Shown: piece after piece, positions 21,751 through 33,292 of the stretch
Numbering within the stretch: position 1 is the first letter of the stretch
Layout of the letters: every line of letters begins with the position of its first letter
NCBI GenBank assembly: GCA_037903475.1
Contig: JBAJFG010000330.1
Location: forward strand, 124,001-188,000
Reading direction: 5' to 3'
Length of the DNA stretch: 64,000 nucleotides
Source of the DNA: Ancylostoma caninum
Lineage: Eukaryota; Nematoda; Chromadorea; Rhabditida; Ancylostomatidae
Made by a program: the position numbers and the translations under genes
The notes under the pieces: model-generated
What the model saw: the letters and a program-made list of their open reading frames with translations, nothing else
What the model was told of the DNA's origin: nothing
The model's database searches: none

Positions 21751-22024
21751 AAAGCGGTTCAAAGTGAGATTGATTTACCAGTTATCCCATCAAATGCCTC
21801 CTCTTCAGCTTGTTGGACTCGTGTTGGTCAGACAACTGTGAGAATCCTAGCCAAAAATGACCCTCACCACGTGCTCCCACGAATATGACAGAATTGGAGT
21901 TCCGCCTAGATGTTATGAGCTGACCCGGTAATGTTCGAAAGCGAACTTCTTGCTCTGCTTGTGTCACTTGCTGAGCAAAAATAGTCCTTGTAATTTCATA
22001 GCTCATATCATAGTTAATATCAAT

Positions 22025-22235
22025 TGGCATTTTATGTGCGTGTGTGTGCACGTGTGTGTGTGTGTGTGTGCAAGAGAACCAGCCACTGCCGACAGAAGCT
22101 ACCGACACCATTGTGTTCAGCGCGTCGAGTTATTTACAAAAAAGTTACAAATTTTGATTTTTACCTTGATTTAAAGGTGTTTTGGGCCACCTTTGTCATG
22201 TTCAGACATGTTAATGGCCAACAGTTGTTTTCAAT
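22025..22235. repeat. Satellite-flank module with (GT)n run
   Basis: Reverse-complement relative of 11380-11660, including ATGTTCAGACATGTTAATGG. A GT-rich microsatellite occupies about 22035-22072. Confidence 0.55.
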
Positions 22236-22499
22236 ACGGTCGGAATGAGTGAGATAGACCTATGATTACATGGCCATATATAAGGAAAGAGAGGGGCAGG
22301 ACAGTTTTATGAAGAAGAGGAGGAACCGAGCGGACGAGGGATGACGTGGATGAGGGTCGCGCCCGCACAGATGGTGGAGAAGGCGACATGAAACGAGCCT
22401 AGAGCTATGTCAGAAGTGCGGCGGCGCTCGGTAAGGGAAGAGTTGCCATTGAAGGAAGAACAGCAGTGAGAGTGATGCGCCGGCGCTCATAGGTGCGGA

Positions 22500-22990
22500 A
22501 AACAGGTCCAGCGCTGTGATAGGGATGCGCCGGCGTTTACAAAATGGGGAAACGCCTGAAGTCGGGTCCAAAGGTGTGATAAGGGTGCGTCGGCGTCCAA
22601 AAGTGGGGAAACGCCTGGAGTCGGGCCTACCGGTATGATGAGGGTGCGTGGGCATCCAAAACTGGGGAAACGCCTGGAGTCGGGTCCAAAGGTGTGATAA
22701 GTGTGCGTCGGCGTCCAAAACTGGAGAAACGCTTGGAGTCGGGTCCAAAGGTGTGATAAGGGTGCGTCGGCGTCCAAAAGTGGGGAAACGCCTGGAGTCG
22801 GGTCCAAAGGTGTGATAAGGGTGCGTCGGCGTCCAAAACTGGGGAAACGCCTGGATTCGGGTCCAAAGGTGTGATAAGGGTGCGTCGGCGTCCAAAACTG
22901 GGGAAACGCCTGGATTCGGGTCCAAAGGTGTGATAAGGGTGCGTCGGCGTCCAAAACTGGGGAAACGCCTGGAGTCGGGTCCAAAGTAGG
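22500..22990 (-). repeat. 59-bp satellite array S4 (inverted)
   Basis: About eight units on the reverse strand, for example CAGGCGTTTCCCCAGTTTTG followed by GACGCCGACGCACCCTTATC. Neighbouring units are very similar, suggesting recent local amplification. Confidence 0.9.
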
Positions 22991-23204
22991 TGTCTCGGTG
23001 AGACAACACGAAAGATGGAGTAGATCATAGGTCGTTATCAAGTGGAAACAACCGGGAAAAGATATTCTCTAGTGAGACAAGTGGATTCGCATATCCGCGG
23101 ATACGTTTGTATTGGATAGTAGATTCCCCAAAACACACAAACATATCCGCTAGAGAGCATTTATCCGTTTGAATAAAGTGTACTGGATATGGCCCCTTGT
23201 ACGT

Positions 23205-23480
23205 GTTTGTGCCTCATAAGCAAGAATGGTACATTCTACACTGAAATCGACTCCGCCATGTCTTCCCTCCTGTGGCTCCATAGTTGGCCACTACAGTGTC
23301 CCACCCATTGGGCAGGTCAGCGGTTCCCTTCTCCCGGAACTGGGGAGACTGGAAGTCAGGAATCGCTGAAAGCCCTTTCAACATCTTCAACTTTGGTAAA
23401 TTTCTTCTTGGAGAGAAACCCCTCAAAGGCAGAGGGCCACCTCATCCAGCTGCTGGAGTTAAAGACATATCGTAGGCCTT
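23205..23480 (-). pseudogene. Mariner-like transposase C-terminal remnant
   Basis: Reverse-strand frames give FLSKKKFTKVEDVE and, after a frameshift, EKGTADLPNGWDTVV, which fit the end of mariner transposases (helix followed by a LP-x-W-x-x-V-V motif). Frames are broken and the DD-containing core is absent. No terminal repeats were identified. Confidence 0.45.
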
Positions 23481-23835
23481 CTGGTCACGCTGATCCCAGT
23501 AATGTACATCAACAGACTCAAAATTGACGCAATCCCCATTTTTGAAGGGTTCAAACTGGCTACATTTTTGGAGCCCGGAGGTGGATCGCTCCAAAAAACA
23601 GATCGCTGTGCTGGCTGCTTGCCTGCAGCAACGTTCGTCAACGAGTCTCGGCGTGTTCAGTCGATAAGATCAACGGCTTCACACGTCAACTCGGCTGGGC
23701 AAACTGTTACGGACCCCGTTCCGGAAAACGGGTTTAAACATCATTTTGAGACAAATTACTTATACCGCTGGATTGAGAGTGTCGAGCAGATCCAGAATCT
23801 GCCATTACCTCAAACACGAATGTGAGGTGGACCCC

Positions 23836-24314
23836 TGCCTTTGAAGGCAGCAGGAGCTGAAATCCTCGACTTCGAGTTGAGCTGTGGGTGATGAAGTACA
23901 GACTCAGCACATCATAAATGTGAAACGAACACAGACAATTATGGCTTACCTGCAGAGAAAATGGAACATTCGTCGCGAGCACGCCTGGCCGTGTTCGCGC
24001 GCGGACGAGTTTTCCCCGGCGCAAAAAGCCATTGCGGTGAGTGGTTTGGCGCAAAGGGAAAACGAAATGCATTCAATTCACAGGGTTTCATGGAGGGACT
24101 CGGCCAAAACCACGCGCCGCAATGGCTTTCGCGCCGGGGAAAACTCGTCCGCGCACGAACACGGCCAGGCGTGTTCGCGACGAATGTTCCATTTTCTCTG
24201 CAGGTAAGCCATCATTGTCTGTGTTCGTTTCACATTTATGATGTGCTGAGTCTGTACTTCACCACCCGCAGCTCAGCTCAGGGTCGAGAATTTCAGCTCC
24301 TGCTGCCTTTAAGG
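23836..24314. repeat. Long, well-conserved foldback element
   Basis: Arms of roughly 205 bp (23836-24045 and 24106-24314) are near-perfect inverted copies around about 60 bp. Examples: AATGGAACATTCGTCGCGAG at 23961 against its near complement at 24175-24195, and GACTCAGCACATCATAAATG near 23905 with its complement near 24235. Identity looks above 90%. It has no transposase. Confidence 0.85.
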
Positions 24315-25157
24315 GAATGAAATGAGTGATAGTCGGAGGGGGCAGTATCACGGTAATAGAGTGGGAGAAACTGCATCGCTGCCCATCTCCTACAATTTTG
24401 CGCGGGTCTCTCTAGCTATATAGGGTTTAGCGTTATGGTGGAATAGGTTTACAAAAGCTCGTCTCAGCCGTTTTTCATCCCTGGCGGGTCTTCTCCTCGA
24501 GGAAGCCACATGGCACTGTGCGTGTTAGAATCGTAGAGGACCTAACACACATCTTCAGTGATCGGGTCCTCCGGAAGCTCCTTTCATTGCGGGCAGAGAA
24601 GGAAAACTGATGATGGCTTTGAGGGTTCTTGTGGAACATCATGGATTATGGGTACCAATTAATAATCGAAAGTTCTAGAACTTCCAAGGAAATCGGCTCA
24701 AGACTTTCTTACCACTCTACTATTTCAACTCACCATCAGGTTTGATATTTCCATTCTCATCTATTCTAGTTCCAACCACCCCAATACATGTCTTAAAAAC
24801 TCTCTTGGAAGGAAAAGCTGATCTTGTTCCTGCACCATATTTCCAAAAGCTCTGAAATTCTTGCTATACCAGCCATCCTCACAGTTTCACAGGCGAGTCA
24901 CCACAACCCGCCAGTGACTACGATCAGCATTGCCGCGGCAGAAGGTAGCGGTTTTATCGCTCGGCAAAAAATCACGCTACTATGTACCACTACGCTGCAA
25001 CGCTACTCTAAATTTGTCAGCTCCATTGACACTCTCTGTATATAGGCCGCACGTATTTAACCCTCTAAATACCTTCATTGCTTCATTGGTGAATTTGCAC
25101 AAAATTTGCTGTGCCAATGTTTCCGCCTCAGAAGCCTGACAGTCTTTAGCTGTAGTT

Positions 25158-25272
25158 GTAGTCCATCGGATTCCGATCCGGTCGGATAACAAAGGTTACG
25201 TAGCGGTCCTGTTCTGACGAGGATCAATACGTACATTTTGTTATCCGGCCGGACCGGACTCGGATAGTCTAC
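25158..25272. repeat. Short foldback element
   Basis: GGATTCCGATCCGGTCGGAT then AACAAA at 25168 is mirrored by TTTTGTTATCCGGCCGGACC at 25237. Confidence 0.65.
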
Positions 25273-25352
25273 CCATCTGATTTCTGTGTAAGTAATTTGC
25301 CACTCAAATCGGTGGTGAATCAACTTTACCAGGGGCAAAATGGAGTTGGGGG

Positions 25353-25530
25353 GGGGCTACTTGGTATGAGTCGATGGTACGACCTGTCCTGCACGTTCAG
25401 ACTTGTTAGCTGACACGTCCAGAACGCTCTGACTTGTTGGCTCTCTTAATGTACAGTAGTTACCTGAAATGCAAACAAGTCAGAACGTGTAGGACAGGTC
25501 ATATTACCGACTTATACCAAGTGGCCACCC
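25353..25530. repeat. Foldback element, about 55-bp arms
   Basis: GCTACTTGGTATGAGTCGAT and ACGACCTGTCCTGCACGTTC at the left match the complements of ACGTGTAGGACAGGTCAT and GACTTATACCAAGTGG at the right. Confidence 0.7.
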
Positions 25531-25924
25531 TCAACTACGTTTTACCCGCGACCAGTAACGAAACTTGCAATCAATGCCGTCTCCTAGAATCTATTTGCAT
25601 CGTTCATCGCCGGCATTAACGTATGTAATTCGTCAATTTTTGACTAGGGAAGAATTTGAAGTCAAAAGTCATCAAGAACAATCATTCTGGTGGCTCTAAG
25701 AATATTCAATAGTTGAGAAAGGGTGAAATGAGCAAACCTGAGACTTCATCGTGACATCACGATTTCTCAACGAGTTACTCAATCTATGCGAACCATCCAT
25801 CGCCACGTTAGTAGAAGAAATGACTGCCAGAGCAGAGTCTTTATCGATTACGAATGAAGTAAACACTTTCTCAATACATCGTATCTGCTAAATGACTTTT
25901 CAACAAATTTCTATTGAGTGAGGT

Positions 25925-26130
25925 GAGATGGCCTAGTGGTCTAAGACGCTGCTTTAGAGCACCATGTCCCACGTGGTCTCGGGTTCGAATCCCGCCTCCC
26001 GTATTCGAGTAATAGGCCGTCGTGACCGGCCGGCTGAGAAAGACCCCACGTCATACCCATATCATGTATGCAATCCATGCGGCTCGACGGCGGTTATCAT
26101 ATTCCAATCATATCTCGAGGCTGCTAACAG
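25925..26130 (+). mobile_element. tRNA-derived SINE
   Basis: A perfect pol III A box TGGCCTAGTGG (25929-25939) and B box GGTTCGAATCC (25982-25992) stand 53 bp apart, followed by about 140 bp of unrelated sequence. The acceptor and anticodon stems do not pair properly, so it is not a functional tRNA gene. The tRNA-like head is closest in feel to a class with a GCTTTAG anticodon loop. It abuts the satellite array at 26140. Confidence 0.6.
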
Positions 26131-26139
26131 ACTCCCTGC

Positions 26140-26440
26140 GGGTCCACTGGTGTGATAAGGGTGCGCCGGCGCCCGGAAGTGGGGAGACGGGTCCACTGCT
26201 GTGATAAGGGTGCGCCGGCGCTCAAAAGTGGGGGAGACAGGTTCACTGCTGTGATAAGGGTGTTCCGGCGCCCAGAAGTGGGGAAACGGGTCCACCACTG
26301 TGATAAGGGTGCGCCGGCGCCCAGAAGCGGGGGGAACGCCTGATGTGATAAAGGCGCGGAGGTGTTTGAAAGCGTTAAGACGCGAGAATATGCCAGCAAA
26401 TCCTCTTATCACATCGTTGGACACGTCAGCCGGCGACTCC
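26140..26440 (-). repeat. 59-bp satellite array S5 (inverted, decayed)
   Basis: Four to five units such as GTGATAAGGGTGCGCCGGCG, then a remnant unit at 26400-26440. Adjacent to the SINE, and 0.6 kb from an inverted head module (27030-27086). Confidence 0.8.
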
Positions 26441-27029
26441 CCACATCTGTACGCTCGGGCAGCTCTACCCACGATTGCACGCCACAGCCATAGTCGCGTC
26501 ATAGTCACCTATCCGTAGGCGGAACTAAGTGTTGTTAGAGAAGTGCGACTGCGCCAATTAGGAAGTGGAACAGTATACGACGTGTTCTCCTCCATATAAT
26601 GGCCATATCGGGGCCAAATATTGGTAAGCTTCAAACCATGGCACCCTACAGTAGGTGTACAATATGTGTCTATCCTTTTTTTTTCGTCTGCCATCACCTT
26701 CACTGTTGGTTCCATCTCATTTGTACCTAACCATTCCCAACCGCCCTCTTTTATACATATACTCATGCTAACCCTTATCACTTTACCAACCATAACATGC
26801 AAGGACCGCGAACCATTTTCTCTCATCATTCTGCGGTAAATCGGTCGTAGGTAGCTGCTGCAATCAGCAAGCTGAAGCAAGACAGGATGTTACCACTATG
26901 TAGCGTATCCACTAGCGTAGGGGAAAGATAGCTAGAAAAAGCAATCAATGCCACATTTTACGTTGATCTTCCATTAGGAAAATTGGAAGGACAATATGTC
27001 ACATTGGTGTTGTTAAAGATGAGTTAATG

Positions 27030-27086
27030 CGAGCGGAGCGAGCATTAGAAGAAGTCTGCAAGTCCGGCGGTAGCCGGACGGCCAGG
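27030..27086 (-). repeat. Inverted head module of the composite element
   Basis: GCGAGCGGAGCGAGCATTAG and AAGTCCGGCGGTAGCCGGAC are the reverse complement of the head seen at 19198, 20741 and 55708. Together with the array at 26140 it outlines a minus-strand composite element. Confidence 0.6.
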
Positions 27087-27666
27087 CTGGTTCTTTACAT
27101 ACTAGTGGTGTTCCATGGGAGCGGGATGAAGAGGTGGTCGACCGCTCTGGGGGACAGCATAGTGAAGACTTCAACAATCCTACTACATAACAAGGTGCTA
27201 GGACACATTACGATTTTTCACGAAATATGTCTGTCTGTCGCAGGGTGACTCATCGCCTGAGGGAGTCGAGGGAATGCCGATTTTTCCCGTTTTCGAATAG
27301 AATCCTCGGTGTTTAACATAGAGATTTGCAGAAAAAAAGATAGTGAACGATTGAAGACGGTTCCCCACACCTGCTGGAAAGTGTATTTTTCAGCTCATCA
27401 AGAATGGAAAGTCGAGGGCATTATGATTGCATGCCCGCGGTTAAGATGCATCAACGCCAAGCACGTTTGGAGTCCAGGTGAACAGAATCCAGACAAAATG
27501 GGCAAAGACAATCCTCATCTCCTTGATATCTTTTTCTCTAGTAACTTTTTCGGGACATCTTCCTCCATGCAACATCATGCGCACTACATCTCAAGCAAAA
27601 GAGGCTCAAATAGGTAGGACATTATGAGTGCTCATCAGGAAAAGACTCGCCACAACTTCTTTTGTC

Positions 27667-28314
27667 AACCCATTGACGACCGCGCGCATTTTCGCGTGTC
27701 TGGCGCGTGGGACCAACGCCCATCTCAGAAGCGCGGCGGCTGCATAGTTCCACGCTCTTATGATAACATAGTTTAGAACAAAGACGACTTTTTGTGGTAA
27801 TAATCTGAAATGTAGAACTGAAAGCTTACTAGTGTCATCGGACTGAAAAACTGAGAATCTAAACGATTATCACTTTATTTAACGACAAGACAAGTTTGTT
27901 AAAGGTGTTTTGAGTGCTACGAAGAAGCTTCCCGAGAGTATACACGTTTTTATTCCTCTAGCCTGTAGAGTAATGAAGTGCAAGATGCAGCGAATGTGTT
28001 TTTGTGAAGAAAATATGGCTCTCATCCAGATTACTCCAACCACTACACAAGAAATGTGATGCGATATTCTTCGATTTTAAAATCTCATCATTTTCATGGT
28101 ATTTGGCACAGCAAAAAAAGATATTTTTCTTGAACCACAACTATATGACCATTGTTTGGATGTGTTGTACTCATTTCATATGAAAATACTGCAAAATAGC
28201 CCGAAAGTAAGGGTCAGTAGTTGATAATAAGGGCGCGGCTCACCGGTGAGCCGCCGGTCCCACGCGACCAAAAAAGCGCGGCTCACAGGTGAGCCACGCG
28301 GCCGTCAATGGGTT
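27667..28314. mobile_element. DNA element with AACCCATTGACG terminal repeats
   Basis: AACCCATTGACGACCGCG at the left and CGCGGCCGTCAATGGGTT at the right form an 18-bp terminal inverted repeat. Sub-terminal GGCGCGTGGGACC-type words are also inverted (27700 and 28245). About 650 bp long. No transposase. Confidence 0.6.
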
Positions 28315-29039
28315 AAACTCTTCAGAACGTAGTAATTGCCTAAGAATTGGGAAAACAGCGTATATGGAAGGCGTGAAGAATATCGTTTGTAAGACCGAGC
28401 GGTGCTGTTAGCAGCTGTAGCTGAACTCCTCGCATAAGCTGCCGGTATAGGTTTTTCTTTCACAGTTTTTAACGCTGCGGTACTTCCCCCTCGGCAGATC
28501 TTCTCTTTATTTTTATTATCATTATTATTATCATTATTATTATTTTTTCTTTATTTTCTTTTTATTTCCTTTCAATCAGACGAACAAGAAAATTCTATCT
28601 CCAGCAATTTCACCAGAAAAAAAATAATGGAGCAGATTCGCAGAAAATCACTGCCATTCGCAAAGCGCGGCGAAACTGCGCTTCGTGTGGAAACTAGCTA
28701 TTCGAAGCGGCGCTTTGTCTCGCGGAAGTTTTTTTCCTTAGTCTAGACATTCCAGAGGTAATCTGGCTACGGGTCTGGCCCGATAATAAATAATATTCAT
28801 CCATTATCATAAACTAGCGCCCCTTCGGGACGCTAGAAAGTAGGGTGGAGCAGCCACTTGGGACATGTGCAAATGCTTCACACTTGCCAGATCTCTAGAA
28901 AATTGATAAAGAAGCAGAACCAATCTTCCAATGGGCCCAAACATGAAGTCCTTCTTATGAGTTGAGTATGAGCATGAGGAGTTCGTTCTCCGTCGTATAG
29001 CGTATTCGTGCATATTCCTCACTACCGGGCTAACGCAGA

Positions 29040-29740
29040 CGCGTTCTCCATCGGAGGAACTGTATCCTGTCGTTCTCCACAATATTGGACCAAAGCGAAA
29101 CCGTATCCGAGACTACTGGGCCGCAGTGGGCCCTTCCTCCATCAGAGCGCCCGTATTCTGGCGTCTTCCTCACAGTTAGGGCAAGCCGGATCCGTTCTCC
29201 AGGGGTGGGTTCTCATCCTGGCATTCTCAACACTATCGGACTTAAGTGAACTCGTATCCTGACGTTCTCTACACCATTATGCTACGACGGGTCCTTCCTC
29301 CATCGGTGGACCCGTATCCTGGCGTCCTATACACAACTGGGCCACAGTGGGCCCTTTCTCCATCGGTGGACCTGTATCTCGGTGTCCCCCGCACCACTGG
29401 GCCACGGCGGGCCTTTTCTCCATCGGTGGACCCGTATCCTGGCGTCCCCCACACCACTGGGCCACGGTGGGCCTTTTCTCCATCGGTGGACCCGTATCCT
29501 GGCGTTCCCAACAGCACTGGGCCACGGCGGGCCCTTTCTCCATCGGTGGACCCGTATCCTGGCGTTCCCAACACCACTGGCCACAGTGGACCCTTTCTCC
29601 ATCGGTGGACCCGTATCCTGGCGTTCCCAACAGCACTGGGCCACAGTGGACCCTTTCTCCATTGGTGGACCGTATTTCGGCGTCCGCTGCACCATTGGGC
29701 CACGGCGGCCCTTTCTCATCGCTGGACCCGTATCCGTACA
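29040..29740 (+). repeat. 60-bp satellite, second family
   Basis: About 11 units such as TCCATCGGTGGACCCGTATC, CTGGCGTTCCCAACA, CCACTGGGCCACGGCGGGCC. Units from 29330 to 29640 are very alike, with diverged units at the left. Open in several frames on both strands because the unit lacks stops. Only a GGACCCG core resembles the 59-bp family. Confidence 0.85.
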
Positions 29741-29989
29741 TAGTTGATTGGATACACGCCTCCATATTCAGAGGCTTTTACTCTTTGTTAGTGCAGAAGC
29801 TTTCTCGAAACGAACGGATGTCGTGACTAGACAATTGTTGCGAGAATTGAGCAGGGGATGCGACAATAGCATCCACCAGACGATGCGACCCCGTAGGTCC
29901 ACCTTCACCGAAGCTTCCGAGACGCTGCAGCTCTCACAATACCCGTCCATTCCCTCACTGGAGGTGCCTACAGCGTCGCAACAGTGGAA

Positions 29990-31200
29990 GGCTGGCTTTC
30001 CTGCTGCGTAGATTGTGCAGCGTGAAAGCTCGTAAACACTCCCTCACTCCTATGCGGCGAGACCGCCAGCGAAGGTGATGAAACCACCATCCCGTGCATG
30101 CGGGAGAGCCAGCAGTGACGTAATTGCGAGTCCCGAAACGAATGTGTCTGCGTCCATGGAAATCGGCCATTTCGCCCCACAGTCTGCGCCTCAAGATTGC
30201 GGTGTCTATGAGTGCCGCCCCGTATCTCTAACCGCTCTAGCCCCCTTACGGCGCTTTGTTTAATAGATAATAATATCAGGTTGTTGCGAAGTTAATTGCC
30301 GTTTTGGGGCATGCTCAATTGAACTTTTCTTTTCTGTCCAATTCAAACTATTTTGAGCCCAACTCATGTAACCACCTGGTAGTGCTTTTCCTCCTCTTTC
30401 GAATGCTGCTTGAATATTCCGTCTAGCTCTTTCCTGAAGGTTTTTGTGAAGTCGCGAACAAATCACGAGCCGACCTGATTTTCGGGTGATTATGGTTCGT
30501 GACATCAAACTCGACCACTCTTTGTCGGGGGTATGCCGCAATCTTCCCTTCGTTGTGTTGTTTTGGCCTTGAGTCGCCTTCCAAATGGGCAGTGAGCTAT
30601 TCGATCGCAAATTTTTCTTCCGTCGCTTTTGATCCCCAAACCAACATGTACGTGATCACAGGTTGTTCCCTGACGATCAAACGTTGGGAACAGTCGTGGA
30701 ACCTAATCCGGGTCCAACCATTAGTGCGCTGATGACAGGGAGGGGGGGGAGGGGCTCACTATGCTACAGTTTTAAAACATTTGACTTCAATCGACATGGC
30801 TAGAAGGGTGTGGGAGTGAGCACCCCACGATGTGGCTGACGACCAGCGTCTCACCCACTGTTATACCTTTTCTAACATAATTTTTCGCTCCAAAAACCAT
30901 CCATTTCTAGACACAGTAATAGCTATAGATGGAGGTTGGCTCCTGTACGATGAAAGGAGACGTGAGTTCGTATCGGTACGTCCTTCCATCTTTAAATTTT
31001 CTTAAATCAAATCTTCGCACTAGGGAGGTTGTGTCAGGAATGTGGTGGTGCTGCAACAGTGTGATCCACTGCAGCCTTCACCAACCTAGTCGAGCACTGG
31101 TAACAGAGTCTTGATATTGTAATTTCGAGTTGATGTCAGCAAATCTGCTTTAGATTTGGTCGGCAATGGCGAACAAAAACTGGTTTCCCTTGCTCCAAGG
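29990..31200. other. No recognised gene
   Basis: CAGGTTGTTGCGAAGTTAAT at 30278 looks like one end of a mariner element, but no opposite end or transposase was found. TCTAGCCCCCTTACGGCG near 30236 is the inverse of a motif near 4131. Confidence 0.35.
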
Positions 31201-31219
31201 TAACGTTAAGCCTCGCATT

Positions 31220-31552
31220 TCAAAACTCAACCGCCAAGAACTGATGAAGTAAGGAATCGAGGTTCTCACTCATTGACCTTGATCCCTGGGCCATTACCCT
31301 ACTATACGTAATTTTACCTAGCTCCAGATAAAATCCTGCGACAGCAGCAGATAGCTGATCTGAAGCATATATCACCTCCGAAAAGTTTGTGGATCCTTGT
31401 GATCTCATTTTTTGTTGTGGAAACATGCAGTCCTCTCTGATTGTCGGGAAGGATCTACTGAATCGAACGGTTGCTGAAGCTATGAGAAAAGTTGTGTTTA
31501 AGTCGAGTAACGATGCTTTGAACTGGTGTGTCCATTTTGGCTTTTTTTTCAA
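31220..31552 (-). other. Unrecognised open frame, 110 aa
   Basis: A stop-free reverse-strand frame reads ASDQLSAAVAGFYLELGKIT and MAQGSRSMSENLDSLLHQFL and ends at 31220. The opposite strand also has a segment with AG/GT borders (about 31427-31524). I cannot decide which strand, if either, is used. It may belong to the tail of the neighbouring retroelement. Confidence 0.25.
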
Positions 31553-31818
31553 TTTCTCAACAACCTGCTAATTTTACCTTTCTTCAGATGCCAGGGAGCA
31601 TGTCTCAAGATATGATCATTAGGGAAAGCCGTGGTGATTTCCGCAATGCTCACTATTACTGCATGCCACCACCTCTAATCTGCTTATTCTAAACCCTCCT
31701 CATCGTGAATTATCCCTAGCATTATGTGAACGTTCGACCCTCTTTGAATCTTGGCATTGTGAGTATAGCTCTCTCGAGTAACTCGAGCGGTAAACCAAGA
31801 TTTTCACAGACTTTATTC

Positions 31819-31856
31819 TGGCTAACGTTTCGGCGTCGTCGCCTTCGTCAGAGCCT
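31819..31856 (-). ncRNA. Hammerhead ribozyme motif (intact core)
   Basis: On the reverse strand: GGCT, CTGACGA, A, stem II GGCG-ACGA-CGCC, GAAACGTT, AGCC. The CUGANGA and GAAA boxes are intact, stem II is perfect, and GGCT/AGCC can form stem I. The very short GAAACGT stem III is the form known from Penelope-like elements, and the motif lies about 380 bp downstream of such an element's ORF on the same strand. Confidence 0.75.
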
Positions 31857-31960
31857 GGGAAGTCAAATGTAATATATCCTTCCAAACCCCCAATCAGCCC
31901 ACAAGTTATAATCCAACATGAGAGTAAAAGCGAAAAACGAGATCAGTGGAGTAAAACCCT

Positions 31961-32404
31961 GCCTCCGCGCCTGACCCCACAGATCAAAACCCGCAAAGCT
32001 CTTGGTACAGAGCCAGTTCGTTTGTCACGGCAATGCACTCTTCCTTCCTATTCATTTTAAGATTTCTAGCGGTTATCCAAAACGCTTTTAATGTTCTGCG
32101 GGCTACAATTTTCCACGATAAGATAGTGACATCTCGAATGAACCTAGGTAGCCGTTTAGCCGCAATGTAATGGTACCGCCGCGTTGAATAGGTGTGCCGC
32201 TACTAGTAATTAGGGTGCCTCCGCGCCTGACCCCACAGATCAAAACCCGCAAAGCTCTTGGTACAGAGCCAGTTCGTTTGTCACGGCAATGCACTCTTCC
32301 TTCCTATTCATTTTAAGATTTCTAGCGGTTATCCAAAACGCTTTTAATGTTCTGCGGGCTACAATTTTCCACGATAAGATAGTGACAGACATCTCGAATG
32401 AACT
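31961..32404 (-). repeat. Direct duplication of the retroelement 3' end
   Basis: 31961-32142 and 32217-32404 are near-identical direct copies (GCCTCCGCGCCTGACCCCAC through ATCTCGAATGAAC), 256 bp apart. They contain the end of the Penelope-like ORF. Penelope-like elements often carry partial tandem copies of their ends, which would account for it. Confidence 0.8.
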
Positions 32405-33292
32405 GTTTCCATGATTATGTCTGCGATGAGCTCCCAGAGGTATTGCTATTCTTGATCTAGTCATACAGTCCAGGTGTTCCTCGACCGCGAATACACAGTG
32501 GACGCCCGATTTCACCAATGTACTGATCTCCATATGCCTGGCAGGTGATGAGATAGACAACGCCTGAGACCATACAGTCTCCATCCTTGCCGAATGAGCA
32601 TGTAACGCAGTTGAGCGTTATACAGAGCCGATCATAAAGACGATTGCGAACGAGTTGAGTTTTTAGATTTTCCGATGGTATCTCTACAACTCTTACGTGA
32701 TATTCCAGATCGGCCTTACGTAGACTGTCCCTTACTGCCTTGCTCATGGCATCAGAGATGAACGGCGAGCAGAAAACGATTTTGGAACTGTCCTCTTCTG
32801 TTAGGTTTCTCCATTGTGGAATAGGAACTGATTTTCTGGGCGACTCCTTTTCAGGGTAACCGTTAGTACGTGCGATGTGTTGGGCCAGTTTTGTCCAATC
32901 CGCTCGCTCCTGGCATCGGATGTAACCCTTATGGCTGTTGTAAGCATATTTCCTAGTATAGATTCTTTTGTTTTCCTTGGGTGTGCGGAGAGGGATGAAC
33001 AATTATGTTTTTGTTGCTGCTGGGTTTACCACACCATTTTGTCTTGCACTCCCCCATTTTCGTGTACACAAACGTGTGGGAAAAGGAGCCAATTGTGTGG
33101 GAAAAGGAGCCAATTTTCCCTAGGTTTTTCCCTGATGAGTTTTATGTGAGAGGATTGCTGATTAAGAAGATCGAAGCACGTGCCCAGCTCGAAATGAGTT
33201 GAGCACACAATGCAACAATCGTCGATATAACGGCAATGCAGGAAAGTGTTCCGATGCAATATAGGTTGTTCAACTTTAGAAATGAAGGCTAT

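Noticed and set aside
22487..23041. ORFs of 133-199 codons on the minus strand
   Set aside because: Satellite-derived, same artefact as at 56-58 kb.
23884..24320. Overlapping plus-strand ORFs
   Set aside because: They lie in an inverted repeat and read the same sequence on both arms.
25921..26000. Functional tRNA gene
   Set aside because: Pol III boxes are perfect, but acceptor and anticodon stems do not pair; a SINE head fits better.
29246..29826. ORFs up to 165 codons on both strands
   Set aside because: 60-bp satellite without stops.
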